Assembly: GCA_015143735.1 (NCBI GenBank)
Contig: VKHC01000229.1
Coordinates: 1-15,018 of the forward strand
Direction of reading: 5' to 3'
DNA: 15,018 bases
Source: Synura sp. LO234KE
Lineage: Eukaryota > Sar > Synurophyceae > Synurales > Mallomonadaceae
Part shown: in pieces, positions 1-9,139 of the stretch
How positions within the stretch are numbered: position 1 is the stretch's first letter
How the letters are laid out: each line of letters starts with the position of its first letter
Program-made: the position numbers and the translations under genes
Notes under the pieces: generated by a model
Told to the model about the DNA's origin: nothing
Seen by the model: the letters and a program-made list of their open reading frames with translations, nothing else
The model's database searches: none

Positions 1-438
1 TTTTCGTCGAAATCTCTTTTCCTTCAATATTTTCCTGTTAGATTCTGAACAAAGTTCATTAATTTTAAGAATATATATTAAGAAAATTTGAATTATATCG
101 TAGAATAGTTATGGCTGTAGTTACCGTAAATTTGATTCGACTCTGCAATATTTTCATCGCTCCAGAATAAAAATTCAAAAATAGTGAGTTTTATTTTTTA
201 CTATGTTTGTGTGCAACCACGATTGCTTCGCGTTATTCTGAGTGAAACATAAGACGTCAGTTGTTATGTAGCGTACGGCTTGTTACTTTAATATTCTGAC
301 CCGTAACGTACTGTTGGTTATTAAATGCAGCTGGGGACTAGTACGATCAGCGCAGCGCATTCCTCAACCTACTGCAGGTATAATCTGTCATAAATGATAA
401 TGCAAGTTGAACAAATACGGTACTCCTACCTTTCCGCA
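1..438. other. Left-edge stretch without a recognised gene
   Basis: This AT-rich sequence has no long reading frame and no recognisable RNA gene. It may hold the promoter of the small signal-peptide frame that begins at 439, but I see no specific element. Confidence 0.5.
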
Positions 439-549
439 ATGAAATCACTACTAGTCCTGCTAACAATCGCTGTGGCCCACGCAACGGAAGAGCTCTCTCC
501 TACCCCTCCTCGCTCTACACAATCACAATATTTGCAGCCAGCCACTTAA
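439..549 (+). CDS. Candidate tiny secreted peptide or first part of a broken secreted-protein gene
   Basis: A 36-codon reading frame starts with a textbook signal peptide: MKS, a hydrophobic core LLVLLTIAV, then AHA as a likely cleavage site, followed by a short Ser/Thr/Pro/Gln-rich tail. The TAA stop at 547-549 is the only stop in this frame between 439 and 758. The frame stays open after it through codons 550-758, which read like protein (for example LLPEDIYTVNHW) and end at a possible splice donor, ACA|GTAAGC, near 759. I found no good donor before the stop that would remove it. It may be a genuine mini secreted peptide, a gene broken by one nonsense mutation, or chance. No family recognised. 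Confidence 0.3.
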   Translation: MKSLLVLLTIAVAHATEELSPTPPRSTQSQYLQPAT

Positions 550-1021
550 CTAACTCGTTCACTTTCTGCCGTCCTACTCTGTCTTCTTCACATCTTGTAT
601 TCTGCTGGTGTACGTATGCTTATTTCCACTCAGGCATTCGTATCTACTCCGCAGGCTCCCACTCCAAGACTTCAGTTCAAGCTTTTGGCACCAAGTCTGC
701 TCCCGGAGGATATTTACACAGTTAACCATTGGCGTCTGTCGTCCTCGTATCCACAACAGTAAGCAATTTTCCTCCTATCTCTAAAATACTCTCTGGATAT
801 AAGCAGGAGAAGCGAGGGCTAGTATTTGACAGTTACCTGCTGAGATAACCCTTTTAAATATATACGATTTGCACGTTTCACCCCTCAACAATTTACTTGA
901 TGAAAGTTGAAAATTTCATATATTCCAATGACACGTCGACGTCGATGATTAGGCCAAAAACAGTATTGATATTGCGGGACATAAGAATTTCACAAGAGGT
1001 AGACTATAGCGGTAGCTACAC

Positions 1022-1260
1022 TCGCCTCGGTGTCTAATCCCCCGCGGTGTATAAAGCCTTTGGTGTCCTCTGAATGTGGTGTCTACGCCCGACGATTGAG
1101 TAAACACGGGGGGTGTATAGTGCCGGTGACTAATTCCGGAGTCTAAGAAACGCGGTTTGTTCTAGTCCCGATGTCTATATACGGTGCTGTCTAAGAAATA
1201 TGGTGTTTATTCCTGGGCGAGGTGTCAAAAACGGTGTCTAGGGCCGAAGAGTGTCATCCT
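1022..1260. repeat. Degenerate 16-bp tandem array (decayed minisatellite)
   Basis: The core GGTGTCTA or close variants recur about every 16 bp: near 1029, 1046, 1062, 1078, 1112, 1125, 1138, 1154, 1170, 1184, 1202, 1221, 1233 and 1250. Most intervals are 16-17 bp; a few are 12-13 or 18-19. A rough consensus is CGGTGTCTAAgcCC. Units have diverged strongly. A short frame that crosses the right end of the array is probably not a gene. The stretch on to 1464 holds nothing else I recognise beyond a run of nine G near 1305. Confidence 0.65.
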
Positions 1261-1464
1261 TCACTGGTGTGGGACATCATCGTAGCGCACGTACTAATAG
1301 TTTCGGGGGGGGGGAATTCGCATTGTTGCGCGTCACTGATTATTTCACTAGATTTCCTCAATATACCTCAAATACTAATAGTTCGTAGTGCAGAATTCTT
1401 ATTTTTATGGCAATTCAGAGAATGCACAATGAGGATATTGCGTATTGAAACGTAACTATCTTGA

Positions 1465-4400
1465 TCACTCTATTCCTGTTCCAGTTTTAAGATCCAGTTC
1501 AGCTACCACCATTGCGTGGTCGGAGGGCCAACTCGATTCCCATTGGCAATCTGTCATCTGAAGCCCGTGAAAATCAGATGGAGTCACGGTCGCTGATAGC
1601 ACGTTAACGTTCCCAGTCACGAATATGTAGTCGATTACACCTGAGTAAAATGTAGTCGCAAACGTCCGCATATGAACGAAAGTTGATGTGTGCTCTCTAT
1701 GTAGAAATAAATGAACCTGAGAAGGAGCCGTTTCGGTTGGTAACCATTGATTCATTGCCGTGAATTTCGGCGATAACGCTGCGAAACTTCTCCCCGTCCA
1801 AAGGTCGAGCACGGGGTCGTCGAATCTGCCATTCCCCCAGAGCTTCACTTAACTCGTTCATCGTCGCCTCCTCCTCACTTTTCACTGTTGGACCGTGCTC
1901 ACAGGTCTCACCGCTCCCCCTACGCGCGGACTTGGATCGTTCTGATCACATTTAGAATTCAGTAAATATCCACATTGATGAGTTAAGGAATGTGAAACAT
2001 ATCTTCTGTTGAAATACAGTCGACGGGAGTTTGACATCGCTCCACTACAGCACTTCAACTCATCCAAGTGGAGTATTTCGAAGGACTACATATGGTATGC
2101 GATGGAAACTGGTAATTTCAACTCGAACACGTGGTGCACTTAAAACACATCGCGAATCCGATACATCTCCATACAGGCGGGGATCCTTAAAATCGGGACA
2201 AATTTAATGAAATTGAATATAATAAACCTCTTGATAATTGCGAGGAGGTAGTTCAGAACATAAATGGTTCATGAACCAATATATTAAAGTAATCATTCAT
2301 TAAGTTTATTGAAATCATAAGCACCGGTTGTAATACGTTTGAAATCATAAGCGTACTACACTCATCCTCATATAACGCGGATCCGTAGAATAATAAGCAA
2401 GTCGTACTTTTAAGATCTTTTTTGCAATAAATTTAGGTAGAATATAAAAAGTGTTATGAGTTGTAAGCATTCTCCAGTTCAGCAACAGACGGAAAACGAA
2501 CTTCGTATCGCATTCCCCTTGCCTGGAGAGGTAGATGTAATAAACTACCGATACGAATGAATAATAATTTTCAGGTCTGACTATAACTGATCAAGTTTGT
2601 TGAGGACTAGAAAACGCAGGTTGTCAGGTTTATATTTTTCACGAAATAATTGTAAAGCCGTTTGTGGATGTGCCGCGTTATGAAATGTATCGTTCATACT
2701 TCATAAACGTCCAATACTTCACAACGTTTATTCGGTTGAGTTTAAAAAGGGGACTGTTTCAGACGTGAAGTGGCGTCACATTCTTGCAGAAAGGAATATA
2801 GGTTTATGAAGATCCTCAAAGATTCTAGTAGATCAGGTGGAATCCTCGTAGCGATACTTTTCAAAATAACAAACGAGTATAGACAGCTATAAACACGAAA
2901 CGAAATAAATTTGGGTTACAGATATTTATTCACTTTTTTAATATGGTTACAGATATATTCAAAAGTAGGCGCGGATTAAATACACTGGGAATAGAAATCA
3001 AATATTTACCATCTTGATCGCGTTCGCCTCGCTGTCGGACAGGACCGACCGTTATCTCGTCCTCCCTCCGCTCTACCGTACGCAAAGAAATGGATGATGA
3101 TGGGGGATACGGAAGTGCCTACGGAGAGGCTTAAGTGTTCGTGTCTTACCGGATCTTGAGAGTTGTGCTTGGCGATACTCTGTAACTGCTCGATAGAGAT
3201 GCTCTGCTTTATTCTTCGCCCTCACGGCCGGCCCATCCTCGATGTCCGACCACCTTGACACGAAGAATAGGAGCTCATAGGACCTATCTTACATATTTAT
3301 GGGCGATGTTACCAGTAGGGCTGCAGACAGGACGAGCATATGAACATCGGGACATCCGGAGGCAGCATTTTCTCGGACCGCAGTAACCTGGGGTCATCGC
3401 GAGCCGTCGCCTCTATGATACCGTTACATTTTATGCAAATGGTGAGGAAGAGAGAGGGGACCAAGTCCAGGTTGTAGCAGAGGCAGAGGTCCCCGAGTGC
3501 GGCCTGACAGCCATTATTCTCAATTTGTTGTAATGGCTGGGGGACTAAAACCGCCTCACCTGCAAATCTTTTGGGGATACGAAGAAACTCCCCGGACAAT
3601 TACTCCGCATTAGCAGTGTTTTGCTAGTAGTCAACAGTATTCGCTGCTCAGCTCGCGTGCGCTCAAACAGCAAGCTGAAATTACCACGAGCACGCTCGTC
3701 GTGTTCCTCTGTTGTTTCAAGTAACGTGTCGACCCCGAGCATCCGAAGCCACCTGACATATAAATAATGACATCACCAACTGATATTGTGGAAATCTTCT
3801 TGGGAGCTGCGACCAACCTGCACAATCTATTAAGACTTGCATCGCATATAAACTTCGGCTTAGGATCATTACCCGGCAATGTTACCCCTTCCATTCGGCC
3901 CGTGGTGATAATCTGGTAAACTTCGCTTGTTGGCAATGAGTTGAAGTCCCCAGCCATAATAACAGGATCCCCTTTGCGCCGCAAGGACTCCAACCAACTC
4001 AGTAAGTAAAGCGCCTGAGCTCTCTTGACCTCTGGATAATTTGGATTCCAATATAAGTGACAAGTCGTTACCCAAAATTTAACCTCGGGTTCATCAACTA
4101 ACGATAGATAAGCAATTATTCCACAGTTCTGTCGCAAAAATTTCTGCTTTATTCTAGCTGGGTGGTCAGAAGCGATATCATCAAAATTAATATTATAAGA
4201 TCTTAATAGTTTTATCCTGTGTCTCTTAAAGCCTATTACACACCCGTCTAAACGTCCAGGTCGACGGAGATATATCGTATTATATCCATTATTATTGAAA
4301 AATGAGGACATAAACTCATCGTGAAAATCGGCCTCTTGTACGCAGAAGATATCAATTTCATCTTGTATAAGACGTAGGCATATGATGCGCCATCGTAGTT

Positions 4401-4476
4401 CAGAAGGACAAGGATCAAAATATTCGTAACCATAACAATCTGCAAGTACATTCCAGCAGCATATTTTTAACATCAT
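1465..4476 (-). CDS. EEP-family nuclease with an inserted Mut7-C RNase domain
   Basis: Seven exons, joined by reading frame and GT-AG sites: 4476-3818, 3752-3560, 3503-3313, 3253-3150, 3072-3010, 1884-1717 and 1640-1465, giving about 517 residues. The first half of an EEP (CCR4/Angel-like) domain shows W8-N9, Q47-E48, H140 and GDFN at 176-179. The second half shows D463 in VIDYIF and S499-D500-H501. Between them lies a Mut7-C domain. It begins KFICDASLNRLCRWLRMLG (208-226), continues through ILLTTSK, and ends with a zinc ribbon, C307-x2-C310 and C340-x2-C343, followed by YWW. The EEP motif set is complete, so metal-dependent phosphodiesterase activity is expected, probably on RNA. No transit or signal peptide is visible. 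Exon 5 is the least certain; skipping it keeps the frame. The start is at or one codon after 4476, directly before the first conserved strand. Confidence 0.88.
1885..3009 (-). other. Oversized intron of the EEP/Mut7-C gene
   Basis: The donor is GTAAAT at 3009 and the acceptor CAACAG ends at 1885. The flanking exons join in phase, and both EEP halves are complete without any further exon. At about 1,125 bp it is roughly fifteen times longer than the other introns here. It holds no convincing coding sequence on either strand; a 61-codon minus-strand frame at 2067-1882 matches nothing I know. Near-identical 10-mers (TACGCGCGGA at 1921-1930, TAGGCGCGGA at 2966-2975) lie close to its two ends. Two copies of TTGAAATCATAAGC (near 2309 and 2339) and a set of inverted repeats (2471-2557) lie inside. 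Confidence 0.6.
2471..2557. other. Interlocking inverted repeats, possible structured RNA
   Basis: Three complementary pairs occur in 87 bp: TCTCCAG (2471-2477) with CTGGAGA (2523-2529); TTCGTATCG (2502-2510) with CGATACGAA (2549-2557); GGTAG (2530-2534) with CTACC (2545-2549). The third pair nests inside the second, and together they could form one long stem with an internal bulge. The first pair crosses the second, as in a pseudoknot. No RNA family is recognised. Confidence 0.35.
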
Positions 4477-4913
4477 ACATTAGTTAAGACGGCATATATT
4501 AAATAGTGCCTGTAACCTGATTTATATACAAATATGAAATATATGATTTACGATTTCAAGTTGCCAACTAATTTACCGGTAAATGTGTCAAGACATGGCA
4601 ATTTAGGATCAGTCCCTGTTCACCTATAGATTTGTTACAAGAGCGTTCACAATCTATTTGAATTCAGTTCAATTTTCTGAATTATGATATTGTAATATAT
4701 TCTATTATTTCAATCTATGTACAATCTATGCTTATTCCCTCGTGCCGTGAGGCCGTTCGAACTGAATTTTGACTTTTTATCGATAATCGCCAAGTAATTC
4801 ATTTGAAAAGCTTATTGTTCTGCAATTGCTCTATGCCCTAAATTTAGGTGTGAAGTGTTGTGTGTACCTTCTGATTTTTTGATTAATGCTGACAACTTGG
4901 TAGACATTTTGTG
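4477..4913. promoter_or_regulatory. Divergent intergenic region between the nuclease and membrane-protein genes
   Basis: This AT-rich gap of 437 bp separates two genes transcribed away from each other, so it should hold both promoters and both 5' untranslated regions. I see no long reading frame and no element I can name with confidence. Confidence 0.5.
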
Positions 4914-6376
4914 ATGCAGATTTTAGCTATCGAACTATTAAGCCTTGCTGCTGCGGTGACCTCTTACGCTACGTCATCATATCCAGTTATAAATGGGTTC
5001 AGGCAGCTGCACTCTTTTTACAGAAATTCGTTATATTATCTCGGTGATTCGAATATATGGTCTGAATCATTTCAAAACGATGGATTTCTCGGATTCTTTC
5101 GAATCGATTTGACTGATTTAAACAACGATCACGTGCTCGGGATCGAATCGCAAAAGTATCCTGGTGAAGTCCTCAAGAATACGAAAAACTTACACAGCGA
5201 CATCGATGGGTAGAGTTCTAGTATCAAGTCGGATCTCTTATTTTAACCCAATCATTTGAACCCTTAGAGATATAGGAGATCGTCAACAAAGGTTAGGAAA
5301 CGCAGCAGCTGTGGTCCGGAGTACATATTCGGTACACTGTGAAATATTGGAGACGCCATCTTGCGCGTATTCTATACTCTCAGCTATCTTATCCTCTGTT
5401 ATTATTGCTGGAGATCGTGACCATTACTTGGTCTTAACTTTTTCAAGAGGATCGGCTGCAATTGAAGAAAGGTATCATAATTATTTGGTTAGCGTTGGAA
5501 TTAAATATTACACACTTATTCAACAGTGACCCCTCCTCAATCACGGTGATGGAGATCGGGTTGATAAACAAGATCGATGGGGATAACCTCCGTTTACTCA
5601 ATTTATCATCCGTCATATCCAGCACTGATCGCCAGATTCTGGTGACAATTGCGGCGACCAAGTCTGAGATACAAATCTCGTCCGGATCGGAAATGCAGAT
5701 CGGGAAGAACCCAGACACAACGAGCCGCGAACACAGTAACGGAAGTGAAGCGGACTTCCCTCTGTCTCTGGCCGTGTCTTCTCCTTCTGGACTGATCCTC
5801 GGACGTCCTTCGCGAGAGAAGACTGGTGACGCGGAGCTCCGTAAGCGCTTCTTGGGCGAGTCAAGCGGCGAGGGGGAGCCCGGAGGTGGTGCTGTCTCCA
5901 CCCCCTCACCATCTGGGAAGTCCTCTTCGGCTCCATCCGTTAACTCTTCGAATGAGAGAGCGTCACAGTCCAACGACACCACCTCCGACGTAACACCAGT
6001 CGCGGAATACACCAGCTCGCCGTCCCCGTCGCCTTCCTTGTATCCGACTGTGGGCGTGATTGAGGACTCGAATAATACGCTGTCAGGAGACACGCAGAAG
6101 TGGTTTGTGAATCCGTCGCCCGCCCAGCTCACAGTTTACTTGAGCTTCATGGCCGCCATCTCCTTGATATCCCTGTACATCATAATCGTCAGTATCTACA
6201 CAAGGCTCAAGGTCCGCGTACACAAGAAGTCGACGGGAAGGTTCCAACGGCTTCCTGACCAAACGCCATCGCTGGACGCAGAAAAACGGTTCGCGAAGAA
6301 CTCCGAAGGGGGACGCGACGCTGAGAGCGGCTTGATCGCCTCGTCCGCACACCGGTCCAACCGTTCCCAGAAGTAA
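4914..6376 (+). CDS. Predicted type I membrane protein with Ser/Pro-rich stalk
   Basis: Three exons, 4914-5209, 5268-5471 and 5527-6376, are joined by introns of 58 and 55 bp, both phase 2, giving about 449 residues. Order along the protein: a signal peptide (MQILAIELLSLAAAVTSYA); a region of about 190 residues with alternating polar and hydrophobic strands and a few cysteines; a Ser/Pro/Gly/Thr-rich stretch at about 210-365, likely O-glycosylated if luminal, with several N-x-S/T sites; one transmembrane helix at about 369-392 (YLSFMAAISLISLYIIIVSI); and a basic tail of about 57 residues. The expected topology is outside or luminal N-terminus, cytosolic C-terminus. I do not recognise the family or function. 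Its stalk layout recalls the predicted secreted gene at the right edge, but I see no convincing sequence alignment. Confidence 0.72.
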
Positions 6377-7480
6377 ATTTTGAAATTATTTCGGATCGTT
6401 CGTTTGCTCCATTGCTCAGTCTTGTCTCACATTCATAGTGTACTCCACTTCCTCATTTCACAATAGCCAGAATAATGAAAAGTGTCTTCATCGTCTCGAC
6501 CGTTGCTTTTCCTTCATAATTCTAACGGCTACACGAATTTCGCCAAATAAGCGTTATGGAAAATTTCGGTGTTGTTTGTGGCTATTGTTAGTAGTATTTC
6601 AGGGTATCGATGGTAAAATATTGCCGAAAATCAAGGCAGAAGAATATTATTGATGAGCGAAAATAACTGCACTACTGGAGAGTATCAGCACTCACCCGTT
6701 GTCACCCTCCAATACATTCATTTGTAAGATACCAAAATCTGTCACGAAGCTGCTTTTTTAGCAACAAGCAAATATTTGGTGGGGCGGATACTTACGGTTT
6801 TACCACATGTTTGTTGCGGTATGGAAAACAAAATCCGTGCTCCTATTACTATCAAAATGATTTTTTACCTAAAATCTTGGTTGCTAATTAGTGTGGGTAG
6901 TAGAGAAGACAAAAGCCAATGAGGACGGTTCAAAGCAAGGGAAAACCCCGCACCCCCCCCATCTAAAGAACCACTGCCGTATGTACCAAATGGCAAGCCC
7001 CTTGGCCGAGTAGGTAGACCCAGGTAAATACACCTGGAGTGCCCGCGCTAGAATGCAGAACGTGTCTCCAACTCCCAGATGGAAGGGGGGACGCGTGCAC
7101 TCCCGGTCAATGGTGTTGCAAATGCTGGGGGCAACCTGAAATCAGAACAGAAGAGTTACAGACAATAGGAAAGAACCTCAATAGCAGAGAAGGTGTGTGC
7201 AAGAGGATTAAACACAGAACACCTCTGAGGAGAGAGTGAAGCTTCTCTCACGTTGACACTAGGAGAAATGTAATGAAACGCACTTCGCGAAAAAGAAAAC
7301 AAAAGTCAGAGCGCAACCACTGAGACAGAAAAGACAAAAAGCTAGGGATGCGTGGCACTTGCGAGCTGCTGCAGAATGAACATTAAGCCTAGGTGCTCGG
7401 TGGAAGTGAAGGAGAATTCCGAAAATATTCGGGGCGTGTGTGTTTGAGACAGGGTGGCGAAGGGCATATCCGCATATTTG
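6377..7480. other. Gene-poor stretch after the membrane-protein gene
   Basis: No intact gene is visible. A minor frame begins MKSVFIVSTVAF at 6475 but stops after 14 codons. A hydrophobic plus-strand frame (CCLWLLLVVF, near 6573-6602) and a short frame at 6653 ending near a GTAAGA donor could be exon scraps. From about 6900 onwards the sequence becomes GC-richer and is broken by stops in all frames. One frame at 7039-7239 carries clustered cysteines (CRTC, CCKC), loosely like a zinc-binding region, but I cannot assign it. I read this as the left edge of a decayed repetitive block. Confidence 0.35.
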
Positions 7481-7529
7481 GCTCAATAAGGCTCATGCCA
7501 GTGTCCCACACTGATGCCATGGCCTACTA

Positions 7530-7645
7530 CTCTGAACGTATAGAACATTTCGTAGGTTGTTTCGATGGCTTCCAAATTGTTGGGACATGCCGATTGGATG
7601 TACCTGGGAAATGTGCAAGCTTGAAAGAATTTGTTCCACTCTAGC
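7530..7645 (-). repeat. Coding-repeat fragment, copy 1 (SQQF family)
   Basis: Translated on the minus strand this reads VEQILSSLHIS, then PIGMSQQF, then NVLYVQ. The same pattern occurs in the minus-strand copy near 11.1 kb (IEMILRSLQIS, AIGFSQQF, KVIYVQ), with about half of 37 aligned residues identical. Protein-level similarity between separate loci marks a dispersed, once-coding repeat, most likely a mobile element protein. I do not recognise which one. Confidence 0.55.
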
Positions 7646-7698
7646 GCTTCCATAATGGAAGCATACCAGACATGGCTGAGCATGTTCACAGATATTCG

Positions 7699-7974
7699 CT
7701 ACTGCTGACAGAATTCTGCTTCATCAGAGCCGTGGGAGCTGATCATGGCAGTCCAATGTTTATCAGTCACAGTGCTTGAATCCGATCCAGAATCTGATTC
7801 CCTGTCATCCTCGGCAGAATGAAGCCAGCAATAATCTTTGTCTGCTCCAAACTTCTGAGCTTCAACCATTTCAGGAGTGATCTGGGGTCCTCCAAGTCGG
7901 AAGGGTGGGAAAGGATATTGAGGGCTGGAGTGCTTTTGCCTAAAATGGAAGTTGGAAACTGGAATATTACAGGA
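7699..7974 (-). pseudogene. Acidic open frame next to repeat copy 1, probably element remnant
   Basis: This minus-strand frame is stop-free for 91 codons; from its first ATG at 7869 it would give only 56 residues. It contains a Pro/Phe-rich stretch and then an acidic Ser-rich stretch (EDDRESDSGSDSS). It ends at TAG 7699-7701, just upstream on the same strand of the repeat-family fragment at 7530-7645, so both may derive from one decayed gene. The other strand is also open here (7819-8103), so the coding strand is not certain. Confidence 0.3.
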
Positions 7975-8221
7975 CTACCTTCAATGTTATTTTGCAAAAA
8001 ATTAAGAGTTGTGGTCAATTTCCCATTTGCACTAAATATGAATTTGTCGGGTTATTGTCTGGGCCTAAATTCGGTTCCGGGAGCAATCATACAACAAACT
8101 TAAAATTTTTATCTGTCAGGATTTAGTTTGCTGGAGGTCTGGATTACCGTCGCCTTAAGGAATAGTACTTGTGTAATCCTTTCTCCTTGACAATCACTAT
8201 CTCGGATAGGTTGAAGAAATC

Positions 8222-8284
8222 GGTTTTGCAGCTCGCAATTTTCCGTCTTGCAGCTTATGCTAAAAGCCGTGAGCGGTGTCGCCT
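8222..8284 (+). repeat. AAYAK-family repeat fragment, plus-strand copy
   Basis: DNA and translation (LAAYAKSRERCR) match a segment on the opposite strand at 9087-9139 (IAAYAKCREQCR). The best shared block is TTGCAGCTTAYGCTAAA. The match fades on both sides. It is probably a fragment of a mobile-element gene. Confidence 0.45.
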
Positions 8285-8420
8285 GCGGTTTTGAAGCTTT
8301 GCTAACTTTGATCTAGAGGGCTTTAGGGTAATGAGGCAAAACTACTCAGAATCCGAGTATTAAATTCTAGATATGCTTTGACACCGTCGCACAAAGCAAC
8401 TCGCTAAAACTAATACTATT

Positions 8421-8592
8421 ATGACACAAGGAGATGCTGGTGATTTTAATGATGGTGAGGAGTCGATGAATCACGGTATTCCCCGAGGTAAATCACTCAA
8501 TAATATTATTAATATATTGTTATATTATATATATTATATATTGTTATACAGATTCTGCTTCAACGCTTGCTTCCAACAACAATATCGCGTGA
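8421..8592 (+). CDS. Candidate two-exon mini-gene or terminal exons
   Basis: An ATG frame (MTQGDAGDFNDGEE...) runs to CGAG|GTAAAT at 8487/8488. A very AT-rich intron of 64 bp, within the size range of the trusted introns, ends at TATACAG (8551). The next exon joins in phase and stops at TGA 8590-8592, giving 35 residues, polar and acidic at the start. The frame is open for about 15 codons upstream of the ATG, so these could be the last exons of a longer gene. No homolog is recognised. The AT-rich intron could equally be simple-sequence DNA that imitates splice sites. Confidence 0.22.
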
Positions 8593-9086
8593 TAAACAAA
8601 CAATCAAAATAAACCATTTCCCCGAAAATCGTGTTATTAGAACAAGCAGCTTAAGGACTAAAACAATCAAACCAGAATGAGGTACGACCAGATCTCTGCT
8701 AAACCCAGCACTCTCCATAAACCAACTGTCAAATCCCGTTACTGAATGGAGTGATCATAGTATATGCATTCGAAGCATCTACTCAGTCACCGACTTTGTC
8801 ACCCACTCCCGCCGGTAACGGAGAAAGTGGGGGCTAATTAGCGCGTCAACGATAACAGGCAGCAGCTAACCAGTATAGACAGCCCGCTGATCCTCCAATA
8901 GGTGAGCAATTCATACCAAAGTTCGTGGGTTCCTGCACCACCTAGAAGGTCGCCCTCAACTATGGCGGCGGACTAATAGACTGAGCCCAAACTTGGAAGC
9001 GCGGGGAGCACCGCCTCGAAAGCGGGCACCTGTACTATCTGGTGGGACGGTGAGCCGGAGCGTTTTCTGGAGGAGGCCAGTCGGTC
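8593..9086. other. Stretch without an intact gene
   Basis: No complete frame is visible. A possible stem pairs CCCACT with AGTGGG around 8800-8830. Reverse-strand translation of 8690-8940 gives protein-like scraps interrupted by stops, consistent with decayed element sequence. Confidence 0.3.
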
Positions 9087-9139
9087 GGCGACACTGCTCC
9101 CGGCATTTAGCGTAAGCTGCAATATGGGAAATCGCGAAC
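9087..9139 (-). repeat. AAYAK-family repeat fragment, minus-strand copy
   Basis: This is the inverted partner of 8222-8284. The minus strand reads IAAYAKCREQCRR inside a frame that stays open for over 60 codons (9180-8956). GC content is higher here than in the flanks. Similarity to the other copy covers only about 50-60 bp. Confidence 0.45.

Noticed and set aside
1222-1455. 77-codon plus-strand frame
   Set aside because: It begins inside the 16-bp tandem array, crosses a run of nine G and shows no domain or splice context.
3869-4451. Other minus-strand frames inside the nuclease first exon
   Set aside because: They are alternate-frame shadows of an exon whose main frame carries all expected EEP motifs.
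4740-4780. GTTCGAA sequence considered as a tRNA T-arm
   Set aside because: The flanking bases do not form the T stem and no matching anticodon or acceptor arms are present.
5443-6352. Long minus-strand frames (up to 229 codons) opposite the membrane-protein gene
   Set aside because: They lie opposite the third exon, whose composition favours open antisense frames; the sense frame has a membrane helix, stalk and in-phase introns.
7039-7239. Cysteine-rich frame considered as a retroelement zinc knuckle
   Set aside because: The spacing does not fit the CX2CX4HX4C pattern, and no start, splice site or neighbouring polymerase supports it.
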